Origin: Streptomyces odontomachi
GTDB taxonomy: Bacteria; Actinomycetota; Actinomycetes; Streptomycetales; Streptomycetaceae
Direction of reading: 5' to 3'
NCBI RefSeq assembly: GCF_024435355.1
Contig: NZ_JAMJWG010000014.1
Span: 124,001-188,000 of the forward strand
DNA: 64,000 bases
The notes beneath the pieces are model-generated. The model was not told the DNA's origin. It worked only from the letters and a program-made list of their open reading frames with translations, and ran no database searches. Below are positions 24,151 through 33,063 of the stretch, one piece after another. Each line of letters starts with the position of its first letter. Position 1 is the first letter of the stretch. Made by a program: the position numbers and the translations under genes.

Positions 24151-24861
24151 ATGCCCACGCTGATACTCCTCCGGCACGGCCGGTCCACCGCCAACACCAC
24201 CGGTGTGCTCGCCGGCCGCACCCCCGGCGTCGGACTCGACGAGCGCGGCCTCGCCCAGGCCGCCGGCCTGCCCCAGCGCCTGGAGGGGATTCCGCTCGCC
24301 CTCGTCGTCAGCAGCCCCCTCCAGCGGTGCCAGGAGACCGTGGCACCCCTGCTGGAGGCACGGCCCGGCCTCGAGCTGCACACCGAGGACCGGCTCAACG
24401 AGTGCGACTACGGCGAATGGTCCGGCCGCAAGCTCGCCGAACTCAAGGACGAGCCTCTGATGGAGACCGTCCAGCAGCATCCGACCGCGGCCGCCTTCCC
24501 CGGGGGCGAGGCCCTGGCCCAGATGGCGTCCCGCGCGTCGGACGCGGTGCGGGACTGGAACGCGCGCGTCACGCGCGACCACGGGGACGACGCGGTCTAT
24601 GCGCTCTGCTCCCACGGCGACGTCATCAAATCCCTCATCGCCGACGCCCTCGGGCTCCACCTGGACCTCTTCCAGCGCATCGCCGTCGACCCCTGTTCGG
24701 TCACCGTCATCCGCTACACCCGCCTGCGCCCCTTCCTGGTCCGCCTCGGCGACACCGGCGACCTCGCCTCCATCGCCCCCCGGCCGCCGGCGGAAGGCCA
24801 CGGCGAGACGACCGGTGGCACGGGCGACGCAGAGGTGGGAGGTGGTGCGGGCGCACCGTGA
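24151..24861 (+). CDS. Histidine phosphatase / MSMEG_4193-family putative phosphomutase
   Basis: 236 aa. Branch 1 histidine phosphatase fold: catalytic LLRHGRST (His9) at the N-terminus, SSPLQRCQET, LNECDYGEWSGRKLAEL and the second His in LCSHGDVIKSL. It ends in a Gly/Thr-rich tail. The ATG at 24151 directly follows a TAGGCT promoter element. It is the first of a conserved actinobacterial set (this gene, DUF3090, SCO1664 family, mshC), which suggests, without proof, a link to mycothiol or inositol metabolism. Confidence 0.88.
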   Translation: MPTLILLRHGRSTANTTGVLAGRTPGVGLDERGLAQAAGLPQRLEGIPLALVVSSPLQRCQETVAPLLEARPGLELHTEDRLNECDYGEWSGRKLAELKDEPLMETVQQHPTAAAFPGGEALAQMASRASDAVRDWNARVTRDHGDDAVYALCSHGDVIKSLIADALGLHLDLFQRIAVDPCSVTVIRYTRLRPFLVRLGDTGDLASIAPRPPAEGHGETTGGTGDAEVGGGAGAP

Positions 24862-25055
24862 TCGTTCCGCGCAGTAGGGTGAGGCGATCACCCCGGCCGG
24901 CGGCCGGGCGCACGGCCGTACGCCCGACCTTGCGGCGGACCAGACGACCCGCCCCCGTCCACTGACCGCACGAACCGAACGCAGGCCCGACGACAGAGCA
25001 ACCAGCACCGACCCCCCGCAGCCCATCCCACCGTCGACTCACATGGAGACAGGAC

Positions 25056-25646
25056 GTGTCCCGTCAGGTGTTCCTCTACGACCCACCGGAACGTTTCGTG
25101 GCCGGTACGGTCGGGTTGCCCGGACGCCGCACCTTCTTCCTCCAGGCCTCAGAGGGAAGCAGGGTCACCAGCGTCGCCTTGGAGAAGACGCAGGTCGCCG
25201 CCCTTGCCGAGCGGATGGACGAGCTGCTGGACGAGGTCGTGCGGCGCAGCGGCGGCAGTGCGGCGGTGCCCGCGGTCGCGCCGGCCGAGGTCTCCGACAC
25301 CGCCCCGTTGGACACCCCCGTCGAGGAGGAGTTCCGGGTCGGCACCATGGCCCTCGCCTGGGACGGTGAGGACCAGCGCATGATCGTGGAGGCGCAGGCC
25401 CTGGTCGAGCTCGACGCCGACTCCGAGGACGACCTCGCCGCCGCTGAGGAAAGGCTCCTCCAGGACGAGGAGAACGGCCCGCCGATGCTGCGCGTCCGGC
25501 TCAGCGGCGCCCAGGCCAGGGCCTTCGCCAAACGCGCCCTCGACGTCGTCAACGCCGGACGCCCGCCGTGCCCGCTGTGCAGCCTGCCGCTCGACCCGGA
25601 GGGACACGTATGTCCGCGCCAGAACGGATACCGCCGCGGAGCATGA
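25056..25646 (+). CDS. DUF3090 domain-containing protein
   Basis: 196 aa conserved actinobacterial protein. It begins VSRQVFLYDPPERFVAGTVG and ends with a possible zinc site, CPLCSLPLDPEGHVCPRQNG (CxxC and a single Cys with His). There is a variable Ala/Val/Pro linker at about 65-85. No catalytic motif is recognised. GTG 25056 matches the family N-terminus. Its 3' end overlaps the next gene by 37 bases in another frame, so the two are probably translated together. Function unknown. Confidence 0.9.
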   Translation: MSRQVFLYDPPERFVAGTVGLPGRRTFFLQASEGSRVTSVALEKTQVAALAERMDELLDEVVRRSGGSAAVPAVAPAEVSDTAPLDTPVEEEFRVGTMALAWDGEDQRMIVEAQALVELDADSEDDLAAAEERLLQDEENGPPMLRVRLSGAQARAFAKRALDVVNAGRPPCPLCSLPLDPEGHVCPRQNGYRRGA

Positions 25647-26437
25647 CCGCGGCCGATCTGCTCGCGCACGGCGAGCTGACGGTGCGCGGACGGATCCGGG
25701 AGGCGTCGAACGCGGTGCTGTTCTGCACCGTCGAGCAGGACGGCGAGCGTGCGGAGTGCGTGTACAAGCCGGTCGCCGGCGAGCGCCCGCTGTGGGACTT
25801 CCCGGACGGCACCCTCGCCCAGCGGGAGGTGGCCGCCTACGAGGTCTCCCAGGCGCTCGGCTGGGATCTGGTGCCCCCGACCGTGCTGCGTGACGGCCCC
25901 TACGGCGAGGGCATGTGCCAGCTGTGGATCGAGACCCTGCCGCCGGACGCGGCGCCCGAACTCCTCGCCCTCGTCGATGCCGAGGAACCCGAGCCGGGCT
26001 GGAAGGCCATCGGGCTCGCCGAGGCCGCCGAGGGCCGTACGGCCCTGCTCGTGCACGCCGACGACGACCGGCTGCGGCGGATGGCCGTCCTCGACGCGGT
26101 CATCAACAACGCCGACCGCAAGGGCGGCCATCTCCTCCCCGCCGCCGGCGAGCGGCTCTACGGCATCGACCACGGCGTCACCTTCCACACCGACAACAAG
26201 CTGCGCACGCTGCTGTGGGGGTGGGCCGGGGAACCCCTTCCCGAAGCGGCCCGCACCGCACTGACCGCGCTCGACGCCGACCTCGCCGACGGCACCCCGC
26301 TCGCCGGGCGGCTCGCCGAGCTGATCACGCCCGCCGAGCTGGCGGCCACCCGGGTGCGGGTGCGGGCGCTCCTGGAGAGCGGCGCCCATCCGGAACCGTC
26401 GGGGGAGTGGCCGGCCATACCGTGGCCGCCCGTGTAG
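25610..26437 (+). CDS. SCO1664 family protein
   Basis: 275 aa. Resembles the PI3/PI4-kinase-like fold by its spaced motifs: CVYKPVAGERPLWDFPDG (Lys in an ATP-site-like strand), VLDAVINNADRKGGHLL (catalytic-loop-like Asn-Asn-Ala-Asp-Arg-Lys) and LYGIDHGVTFH (metal-site-like Asp). Activity is unproven. ATG 25610 has GGAGGG 6 bases upstream and lies inside the end of the DUF3090 gene. Next to mshC, it may act on an inositol-type substrate; this is inference from fold and position. Confidence 0.87.
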   Translation: MSAPERIPPRSMTAADLLAHGELTVRGRIREASNAVLFCTVEQDGERAECVYKPVAGERPLWDFPDGTLAQREVAAYEVSQALGWDLVPPTVLRDGPYGEGMCQLWIETLPPDAAPELLALVDAEEPEPGWKAIGLAEAAEGRTALLVHADDDRLRRMAVLDAVINNADRKGGHLLPAAGERLYGIDHGVTFHTDNKLRTLLWGWAGEPLPEAARTALTALDADLADGTPLAGRLAELITPAELAATRVRVRALLESGAHPEPSGEWPAIPWPPV

Positions 26438-26558
26438 GGCCACCGGGACCGCCGAACCGGAGGACCGGGTGCGCCCATGCACACCGGCACCCAGAACGCA
26501 AGAGGGCCCAACCGGTCATCAGTGCAGCTCCGGTTCGTAAGGGGAGCGTCCATCCGGT

Positions 26559-26564
26559 TAGGCT
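26559..26564 (+). promoter_or_regulatory. Leaderless -10 element of mshC (TAGGCT)
   Basis: TAGGCT lies 6 bases before ATG 26571, with no Shine-Dalgarno sequence between. Confidence 0.65.
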
Positions 26565-26570
26565 CATGAC

Positions 26571-27800
26571 ATGTATGCCTGGCCCGCTTCCGAGGTCCCC
26601 GCCCTGCCCGGCAGAGGCCGCGACCTCAGGATTCACGACACCGCGACCGGTGGTCTCGTCACCCTTGACCCAGGTCCCGTCGCCCGTATCTACGTCTGCG
26701 GAATCACTCCGTACGATGCGACCCACCTGGGTCATGCGGCGACCTACAACGCGTTCGACCTCGTCCAGCGCGTGTGGCTCGACACCCAGCGGCAGGTCCA
26801 GTACGTCCAGAACGTCACCGACGTCGACGATCCCCTGCTGGAGCGCGCCGAGCGCGACGGCATCGAGTGGGCCTCCCTCGCCGAACGCGAGACCACCCTG
26901 TTCCGCGAGGACATGACCGCGCTGCGGATGCTGCCTCCGCAGCACTACATCGGTGCCGTGGAGGCGATACCCGGCATCGTCCCGCTCGTGGAGCGACTCC
27001 GGGACGCCGGTGCCGCCTACGAACTCGACGGCGACATCTACTTCTCGGTCGCCGCCGATCCGCACTTCGGCGCCGTCTCCGGCCTCGACGCGGCCGCCAT
27101 GCTCCCGCTCTGCGCCGAGCGTGGTGGCGACCCGGAGCGGCCCGGCAAGAAGAACCCCCTGGATCCGCTGCTGTGGCGTGCGACCCGGCCGGGTGAGCCC
27201 AGCTGGGACGGCGGCTCGCTGGGCCCCGGCCGGCCCGGCTGGCACATCGAGTGCGTGGCCATCGCCCTGGACCACCTCGGCATGGGCTTCGACGTGCAGG
27301 GCGGCGGCAGCGATCTCGCCTTCCCGCACCACGAGATGGGCGCCTCGCACGCCCAGACGCTGACCGGCGAGTTCCCCTTCGCGCGTGCCTACGTACACGC
27401 CGGGATGGTGGGTCTGAACGGCGAGAAGATGTCCAAGTCCAAGGGCAATCTGGTCTTCGTCTCGCAGCTTCGTCGCGACGGCGTCGACCCGGCCGCGATC
27501 CGGCTGGCCCTGCTGGCCCACCACTACCGCTCGGACTGGGAGTGGACGGCCGGCGACCTCGAGACGGCGGTGGCACGTCTGGCGCGCTGGCGCGACGCGG
27601 TGTCCCGCCCCGACGGGCCGTCCGCCACCTCGCTCCTGGAGGAGATGCGCAAGGCGCTCGCGCACGACCTGGACTCACCGGCCGCGCTCGCCGCGGTGGA
27701 CCGCTGGGCGGCCCTCCAGCAGGAACAGGGCGGTCAGGACGAAGGGGCGCCCGGAGTCGTCTCCCGCGCGGTGGATGCACTCCTGGGGGTGGCCCTCTAG
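26571..27800 (+). CDS. mshC: Cysteine--1-D-myo-inosityl 2-amino-2-deoxy-alpha-D-glucopyranoside ligase MshC
   Basis: 409 aa. Cytosolic ATP-dependent ligase that joins L-cysteine to GlcN-inositol, the third committed step of mycothiol synthesis. It is a class I aminoacyl-tRNA-synthetase relative of CysRS: zinc Cys43 in YVCGITPYD, the HIGH-type motif THLGH (51-55), GWHIEC, HHEMGASHAQ and the KMSKS loop EKMSKSKGN (about 287). It is shorter than CysRS and lacks the tRNA-binding C-terminus, as MshC should. The start ATG TAT follows a leaderless promoter. It stands in the conserved set with DUF3090 and SCO1664-family genes. Confidence 0.96.
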   Translation: MYAWPASEVPALPGRGRDLRIHDTATGGLVTLDPGPVARIYVCGITPYDATHLGHAATYNAFDLVQRVWLDTQRQVQYVQNVTDVDDPLLERAERDGIEWASLAERETTLFREDMTALRMLPPQHYIGAVEAIPGIVPLVERLRDAGAAYELDGDIYFSVAADPHFGAVSGLDAAAMLPLCAERGGDPERPGKKNPLDPLLWRATRPGEPSWDGGSLGPGRPGWHIECVAIALDHLGMGFDVQGGGSDLAFPHHEMGASHAQTLTGEFPFARAYVHAGMVGLNGEKMSKSKGNLVFVSQLRRDGVDPAAIRLALLAHHYRSDWEWTAGDLETAVARLARWRDAVSRPDGPSATSLLEEMRKALAHDLDSPAALAAVDRWAALQQEQGGQDEGAPGVVSRAVDALLGVAL

Positions 27801-27831
27801 CGCGCACCCCCGCATCCCTCGCCCCTGCCGC

Positions 27832-27857
27832 GGGCGCCCATTGCTTGGCGGGCGCCC
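27832..27857 (+). terminator. Hairpin after mshC
   Basis: GGGCGCCC at 27832-27839 and again at 27850-27857 form an 8-bp stem with a 10-base loop, 30 bases after the stop codon. Confidence 0.5.
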
Positions 27858-27967
27858 CCCTGGCAGGGGACGCAGGGGATGGCGGCACTACGCCGGTGCG
27901 GCCACCGTCCCGAGGAGGTTGCCCCCTGCGGGCGTCCCTGTGGCCAAGGGCACGCACGACGCACTCA

Positions 27968-28064
27968 AGGGGCGCGGGGAACTGCGCGACCAGCCACAAC
28001 GGTGCCCGCTGGTTGCCACTGTCCCGAGGGCGCTGTTCCCCAAAAGGGGCGCGGGGAACTGCGC
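27968..28064 (+). repeat. Two copies of a Streptomyces intergenic repeat (AGGGGCGCGGGGAACTGCGC)
   Basis: The 20-base core occurs at 27968-27987 and 28045-28064, and two more copies occur at 39001-39020 and 39218-39237. The spacer 27801-28159 otherwise shows no gene: GC-rich, with several CCCCTG/CAGGGG words near 27860-27930. The core is, from memory, common in intergenic DNA of many Streptomyces. Confidence 0.8.
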
Positions 28065-28159
28065 ACAACGACCGCACCCCGCACACGACGGACAAGGCGC
28101 ACCACGACGGACAAAAAAAGCCACGACGGGCCGACCGGCCGACGGGCCGTCAGGCCGGA

Positions 28160-29185
28160 TCAGTCTTCTGACGTGTCCTCGCTGCCATCCGCCTCGTCCC
28201 CCCGCCGCGGCCGCTTAGGCGGCCGCGTGCGCCCGCTCGGGTTGTCCCGCAGGAACGACGAACCGTCCCCGCTGTCCGTGGCGTGTCCGCCCGCCGTGCC
28301 CGGGCCGCCCGCGGTGCCGGGTGCGCCCGGCCCTGCCGGGCCACCGCCGTCGCGCCGGCGCAGATAGCGCTCGAACTCGCGGGCGATCGCCTCACCGGAC
28401 GCCTCCGGGAGGTCGGCGGTGTCCCTGGCCTCCTCCAGCGTCTGCACGTACTCCGCGACCTCGCTGTCCTCCGCGGCGAGCTGATCCACGCCGAGCTGCC
28501 AGGCACGCGCGTCCTCGGGCAGCTCGCCCAGCGGAATGCGCAGGTCGATGAGGTCTTCGAGACGGTTCAGCAGGGCCAGCGTGGCCTTCGGGTTCGGTGG
28601 CTGCGACACGTAGTGCGGCACGGCCGCCCACAGGCTCACCGCGGGCACCCCGGCATGGGTGCACGCCTCCTGGAGGATGCCGACGATGCCCGTCGGTCCC
28701 TCGTACTTCGTCTCCTCCAGGTCCATGGCGCGGGCCAGATCCGGATCGGAGGTGACCCCGCTGACCGGGACGGGACGGGTGTGCGGGGTGTCGCCGAGCA
28801 GGGCACCGAGCACCACCACCAACTCCACACCCAGCTCATGGGCGAAGGCCAGCAGCTCGTTGCAGAACGAGCGCCAGCGCATCGACGGTTCGATACCCCG
28901 TACCAGGACCAGGTCACGCGGCTTCTCGCCGCCCACCCGCACCACCGAGAGCCGCGTCGTCGGCCAGGTGATCTTCCGTACACCCGCCTCCATGAAGACG
29001 GTGGGACGGTTGACCTGGAAGTCGTAGTAGTCCTCGGCGTCCAGGGCCGCGAACACCTCGCCCTTCCACTCCTTGTCGAGATGCGCGACCGCAGTGGAGG
29101 CGGCGTCGCCAGCGTCGTTCCAGCCCTCGAACGCGGCCACCATGACCGGGTCGACCAGCTCGGGGAGCCCTTCGAGCTCGATCAC
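28160..29185 (-). CDS. PAC2 family protein
   Basis: 341 aa. Proteasome-assembly-chaperone-2-like fold: VMVAAFEGWNDAGDAASTAV at the start, LVLVRGIEPSMRW, VVVLGALLGDTPHTRPVPV and VSLWAAVPHYVSQPPNPKA. It has a disordered Gly/Pro and acidic/basic C-terminal tail (from about 280). GTG 29185 follows AAGGAGG at good spacing. Bacterial PAC2 proteins are conserved in actinobacteria that have 20S proteasomes; an assembly role has not been shown. It is about 20 kb from the proteasome genes and has its own promoter region. Confidence 0.9.
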   Translation of the reverse strand: MIELEGLPELVDPVMVAAFEGWNDAGDAASTAVAHLDKEWKGEVFAALDAEDYYDFQVNRPTVFMEAGVRKITWPTTRLSVVRVGGEKPRDLVLVRGIEPSMRWRSFCNELLAFAHELGVELVVVLGALLGDTPHTRPVPVSGVTSDPDLARAMDLEETKYEGPTGIVGILQEACTHAGVPAVSLWAAVPHYVSQPPNPKATLALLNRLEDLIDLRIPLGELPEDARAWQLGVDQLAAEDSEVAEYVQTLEEARDTADLPEASGEAIAREFERYLRRRDGGGPAGPGAPGTAGGPGTAGGHATDSGDGSSFLRDNPSGRTRPPKRPRRGDEADGSEDTSED

Positions 29186-29434
29186 CCAGCGCCTCCTTCC
29201 AACGTTCCCCCAGAGCCTTGGACGGCCTGGGGGTACCCCCACTCACGTACGCACCAACCTTACGGCTCCGGCCGCCACCCTCTGCAGCCCCTTTGCGCAC
29301 CGGAGTGAAGACCTCACCACGTGCCACCACCCTCGAGCACGACGGCACACCGCGGCCGGGCACACGGGTGGGTGGAGGGACCGGAGGTGGGGACACCGCA
29401 GGGTGCCGCGGGGCGTGCTCGGAGGAGAGCTTCG

Positions 29435-30106
29435 TCACAGTGTGGAGCGGAGCCACTGCTCCACACTGGCGATGTGCACCGTCGCCCACGATCTGGCGGC
29501 CTCCCCGTCCCGCTCACGCAGCGCGGCGAGGATCTGGCGGTGCTCGTGCAGGGTGCGGCTGACCGCGTCCTCCTGCGTCAGGCCGCGCCAGATGCGCGCC
29601 CGGGTCGTCGGCCCCGACAGGCCGTCCAGCAGCGAGCAGAGCACCGAGTTTCCCGAGGTCTGCACGATGCCCCGGTGGAACTCCAGGTCGCAGGCGACCA
29701 GGTCCTCCACGGAGGGCGCGGCGCCGAGCGCATCCAGTTGCGTGGTCAGCTCGTCCAGCTGGGCCGTGGTGATCCGGGCGGCCGCCATGGCCGTCGCCGC
29801 CGGCTCCAGGATGCGGCGCACCGCGAGGAACTCCAGGACCGTGTCATCGCGGTGGAAGTCCACGACGAAGCTCAGGGCCTCCAGCAGCAACTGCGGATCC
29901 AGGCTGGTGACGTACGTGCCGTCGCCCTGGCGCACGTCCAGGATCCGGATCAGCGACAGGGCGCGCACCGCCTCGCGCAGGGAATTGCGGGACAGGCCGA
30001 GGTCCGCGGCCAGCTCGCTCTCCTTGGGCAGCCGGTCGCCTGGCCGCAGCGCACCGGAGACGATCATTCCCTTGATCTTCTCGATGGCCTCGTCCGTGAC
30101 AGCCAT
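29435..30106 (-). CDS. FadR/GntR family regulator with FCD domain
   Basis: 223 aa. The N-terminal winged helix (about 5-70, LPKESELAADLGLSRNSLRE, then GDGTYVTS) is followed by the all-helical FCD ligand-binding domain (about 75-215) with metal-type residues Asp and His in ACDLEFHRGIV and LHEHRQIL. Such regulators respond to organic acids or sugars. The palindrome ACATCCGATGT lies 20 bases upstream of its ATG, suggesting autoregulation. It follows glpK on the same strand after 167 bases, but a role in glycerol control is not supported by anything else. Confidence 0.9.
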   Translation of the reverse strand: MAVTDEAIEKIKGMIVSGALRPGDRLPKESELAADLGLSRNSLREAVRALSLIRILDVRQGDGTYVTSLDPQLLLEALSFVVDFHRDDTVLEFLAVRRILEPAATAMAAARITTAQLDELTTQLDALGAAPSVEDLVACDLEFHRGIVQTSGNSVLCSLLDGLSGPTTRARIWRGLTQEDAVSRTLHEHRQILAALRERDGEAARSWATVHIASVEQWLRSTL

Positions 30107-30125
30107 GGGGACCCCGTCTCACCAG

Positions 30126-30136
30126 ACATCCGATGT
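30126..30136. promoter_or_regulatory. Operator-like palindrome before the FCD/GntR gene
   Basis: ACATC-C-GATGT, perfect 5-bp arms around one base, 20 bases before the start codon. Short, odd-length palindromes of this kind are typical FadR-family sites. Confidence 0.55.
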
Positions 30137-30273
30137 ATGGCGAGATTATGCCGCCTCTCGCATCGTGCCCGCACCCCTATGCCGATCTTGCCGGCGGCGG
30201 CTGTCGGCGTGGCGGGCTTGCTCCGGGGTGGGCCGGGGCGGGCGCCGGCCGAAGCAGGCACCCGCCCCCTGGG

Positions 30274-31830
30274 TCAGCTCTCGTCGAGCCAGCCCATGGT
30301 CCGCTCGACGGCCTTGAGCCACTGCTTGTACTCCCGCTCGCGGGTCTCGGCGTCCATCCGGGGCGTCCACTCGGCGGCCCGGCGCCAGTTGGCGCGCAGC
30401 GCCTCGGTGTCCGGCCAGAAGCCGGTGGCGAGGCCGGCGGCGTAGGCGGCGCCGAGGCAGGTCGTCTCGGCGACCATCGGGCGCACCACGGGCGCGTCCA
30501 GGACGTCCGAGAGGGTCTGCATGAGGAGGTTGTTGGCGGTCATCCCGCCGTCCACCTTCAGCGCCGTCACCTCGACACCGGAGTCCTTCTTCATGGCGTC
30601 GGCGATCTCGCGGGTCTGCCAGGCGGTGGCCTCCAGCACGGCCCGGGCGATGTGCGCCTTGGTGACGTACCGGGTGAGGCCGGCGATCACACCGCGGGCG
30701 TCGGAGCGCCAGTACGGGGCGAACAGGCCGGAGAAGGCCGGTACGAAGTAGGCGCCGCCGTTGTCCTCCACGGAGGAGGCCAGCGTCTCGATCTCGGCGG
30801 CGGTGCTGATCAGGCCCATCTGGTCACGCATCCACTGCACCAGCGCACCGGTGACGGCGATGGAGCCCTCCAGGGCGTACACGGCCGGCTGGTCGCCGAT
30901 CCGGTAGCCGACGGTGGTGATCAGCCCCGAGTAGGAGTTGATCGCCTTGTCGGCGGTGTTGATCAGCATGAAGGTGCCGGTGCCGTACGTGGACTTGGCC
31001 TCGCCCTCGGCGAAACAGGTCTGCCCGAACAGCGCCGCCTGCTGGTCGCCGAGCGCGGACGCCACCGGGATGCCGCCCAGCAGATCGCCGAGCGCGCCAC
31101 CCGTGATCTCGCCGTACACCTCGGCGGAGGAGCGGATCTCGGGCAGCATCTGCTGCGGCACCCCGATGGAGTTGCAGATCCGCTCGTCCCACTCCATGGA
31201 GTGCAGGTTCATCAGGAGGGTGCGGGAGGCGTTGGTGACGTCGGTGACGTGCACACCGCCGTTGACCCCGCCGGTCAGGTTCCAGATGACCCAGGTGTCC
31301 ATGGTGCCGAACAGGATGTCGCCGGATTCGGCGCGCTCCCGCAGGCCCTCGACGTTGTCGAGCAGCCAGCGGGCCTTGGGACCGGCGAAGTAGGAGGCCA
31401 GCGGCAGGCCCGTCTCGCGCCGGAAACGGTCCTGGCCGACGTTGCGGCCGAGTTCCTTGCACAGCGCGTCGGTGCGGGTGTCCTGCCAGACGATGGCGTT
31501 GTGCACCGGCTTGCCGGTCTTCTTGTCCCACAGCAGGGTGGTCTCGCGCTGGTTGGTGATGCCGATCGCCTTGATGTCATCACGGGTGATGCCGGCCTTC
31601 TCGATGGCTCCGGCGACCACGGCCTGCACGTTGACCCAGATCTCGGTGGCGTCGTGCTCGACCCAGCCCGGCTTCGGGAAGATCTGCTGGTGCTCCTTCT
31701 GGTCGACGGAGACGATGCGGCCGTCCCGGTCGAAGACGATGCAGCGGCTCGAGGTGGTGCCTTGGTCGATGGCCGCGATGAACGGTCCTACGCCATGGGA
31801 GTGGGCTGCGGTGGTGGGTGCGTCAGTCAC
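30274..31830 (-). CDS. glpK: Glycerol kinase GlpK (GylA)
   Basis: 518 aa. Phosphorylates glycerol to sn-glycerol 3-phosphate in the cytoplasm. FGGY kinase fold: IAAIDQGTTSSRCIVFD (ATP-binding), GITNQRETTLLWD, WQDTRT, the second domain phosphate motif STYGTGTFMLIN and the C-terminal KVDGGMTANNLLMQ. Length is normal apart from a short N-terminal extension (about 17 aa). GTG 31830 is chosen for GGAG at 8 bases. It lies 130 bases after glpF on the same strand; in S. coelicolor this is the gylCAB operon. glpD is not in this locus. Confidence 0.96.
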   Translation of the reverse strand: MTDAPTTAAHSHGVGPFIAAIDQGTTSSRCIVFDRDGRIVSVDQKEHQQIFPKPGWVEHDATEIWVNVQAVVAGAIEKAGITRDDIKAIGITNQRETTLLWDKKTGKPVHNAIVWQDTRTDALCKELGRNVGQDRFRRETGLPLASYFAGPKARWLLDNVEGLRERAESGDILFGTMDTWVIWNLTGGVNGGVHVTDVTNASRTLLMNLHSMEWDERICNSIGVPQQMLPEIRSSAEVYGEITGGALGDLLGGIPVASALGDQQAALFGQTCFAEGEAKSTYGTGTFMLINTADKAINSYSGLITTVGYRIGDQPAVYALEGSIAVTGALVQWMRDQMGLISTAAEIETLASSVEDNGGAYFVPAFSGLFAPYWRSDARGVIAGLTRYVTKAHIARAVLEATAWQTREIADAMKKDSGVEVTALKVDGGMTANNLLMQTLSDVLDAPVVRPMVAETTCLGAAYAAGLATGFWPDTEALRANWRRAAEWTPRMDAETREREYKQWLKAVERTMGWLDES

Positions 31831-31960
31831 GGTGTGCTCCAGGGGATCGTCGTTGGCTTCTTGGGCGGGTGGGGGTCCCGCAGGGGCCCGGGTCAGTGGC
31901 GTACGGCCGCTCGCCCGGCCTGGGCGAAGGTCCACCGGCCTCTGTGAGGTCCACGCTGCC

Positions 31961-32752
31961 TCAGGCGAAGGCGACGTTGTAGAGACCGGCCGCAAGGGCT
32001 CCGCCGATCAGCGGACCCACCACGGGTATCCAGGAGTAGCTCCAGTCAGAGCCGCCCTTGTTCGGCAGCGGCAGCAGGGCGTGCACGATGCGCGGCCCGA
32101 GGTCACGCACCGGGTTGATGGCATAGCCGGTGGGACCACCCAGGGACAGGCCGATACCGACCACGACAAGGGAGGTGATCAGGGCGCCGAGCGGGCCGAG
32201 ACCATCGCCGTTGTTGTTCAGACCCTGCGTGAGGATCGCGATGAGCAGCACGAACGTGCCGATGATCTCGGTCAGCAGGTTCTGGACCACATGCCGGATC
32301 TCCGGTCCGGTGGAGAAGACGCCGAGGACCGGGCCGGCCGCGGGCGCCGACTTCTGGTCCACCAGTCCCTCCTCGGCCGGCTGGGCACCGACGATCTCCG
32401 GGTCGGTGAGGTGGGCCTGGAACTGCCCCAGGTATGCGAGCCAGACGAGCACGGCACCGATCATCGCGCCCAACAGCTCGGAAACCAGGTAGAGCGGCAC
32501 ATCGCTCCACTTCGTGCCGCCCTCGATGGCGAGCCCTATGGTCACCGCCGGATTGAGATGGGCGCCGGACACGCCGCCCGCGACGTAGGCGCCGGTCAGC
32601 ACGGCGAAGCCCCACCCGAAGGTGATGGAGAGCCAGCCGGCACCTTGTGCTTTGGAGCGTTTGAGCGTGACGGCGGCGCAGACGCCACCGCCCAGCAGGA
32701 TGAGTAGGGCGGTACCTGTGGTCTCGCCGATGAAGATGTCGGAGCTGGACAC
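31961..32752 (-). CDS. glpF: Glycerol uptake facilitator GlpF (GylC), MIP/aquaporin family
   Basis: 263 aa. Six membrane helices with two half-helix loops. The first loop carries the standard HLNPAV; the second reads AINPVRDLGPR, so the usual NPA is NPV, while the following Arg-Asp of glycerol facilitators is kept. Glycerol enters through it and is trapped by GlpK. GTG 32752 gives VSSSDIFIGETTGTALLILL. It is the first structural gene after gylR, with a GylR-like palindrome 128 bases upstream. Confidence 0.95.
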   Translation of the reverse strand: MSSSDIFIGETTGTALLILLGGGVCAAVTLKRSKAQGAGWLSITFGWGFAVLTGAYVAGGVSGAHLNPAVTIGLAIEGGTKWSDVPLYLVSELLGAMIGAVLVWLAYLGQFQAHLTDPEIVGAQPAEEGLVDQKSAPAAGPVLGVFSTGPEIRHVVQNLLTEIIGTFVLLIAILTQGLNNNGDGLGPLGALITSLVVVGIGLSLGGPTGYAINPVRDLGPRIVHALLPLPNKGGSDWSYSWIPVVGPLIGGALAAGLYNVAFA

Positions 32753-32880
32753 CCGCGACTCCTTTGTCCTTCGTCCAGGGAAGGCGAACCCCAGGATTCC
32801 CGCCCCGGTGGTCCGCGCCCTCGTGGTGAGGGCGTGACGGCCGCGGCGCCGCCGCACCCTGGCGAGTAATGCCGCAAAGC

Positions 32881-32897
32881 GTTCGACAATGCCGACC
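32881..32897. promoter_or_regulatory. Likely GylR operator before glpF
   Basis: GTTCGACAATGCCGACC, matching the site before gylR (33911-33927) at 14 of 17 positions. It lies 128 bases before glpF within the 311-base spacer 32753-33063, which otherwise shows no gene. Confidence 0.6.
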
Positions 32898-33063
32898 GTC
32901 GGGCGCGAGTCTCACTCCGGTGTTACTGGCTCGTCAAGAGCCCGCGTACCGAAAACCCGATCGTTACCCCGTGCGGGGAGCCCTGAACCGGGCCGGTCGA
33001 CAAGGCGGTCGATGTGGTGCCCTGACGTGCCGCGGCGCGCCTTTCGGGGCGGCGCCCGGACCG

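Noticed and set aside
21408..24398. Long minus-strand open frame opposite the GH3 gene (about 1000 codons)
   Set aside because: Antiparallel shadow of a clear GH3 enzyme, with no ribosome site and repetitive composition.
29222..29240. GGGGGTACCCCC palindrome before the PAC2 gene as a specific operator
   Set aside because: This word is very common in Streptomyces intergenic DNA and nothing else supports a regulator site here.
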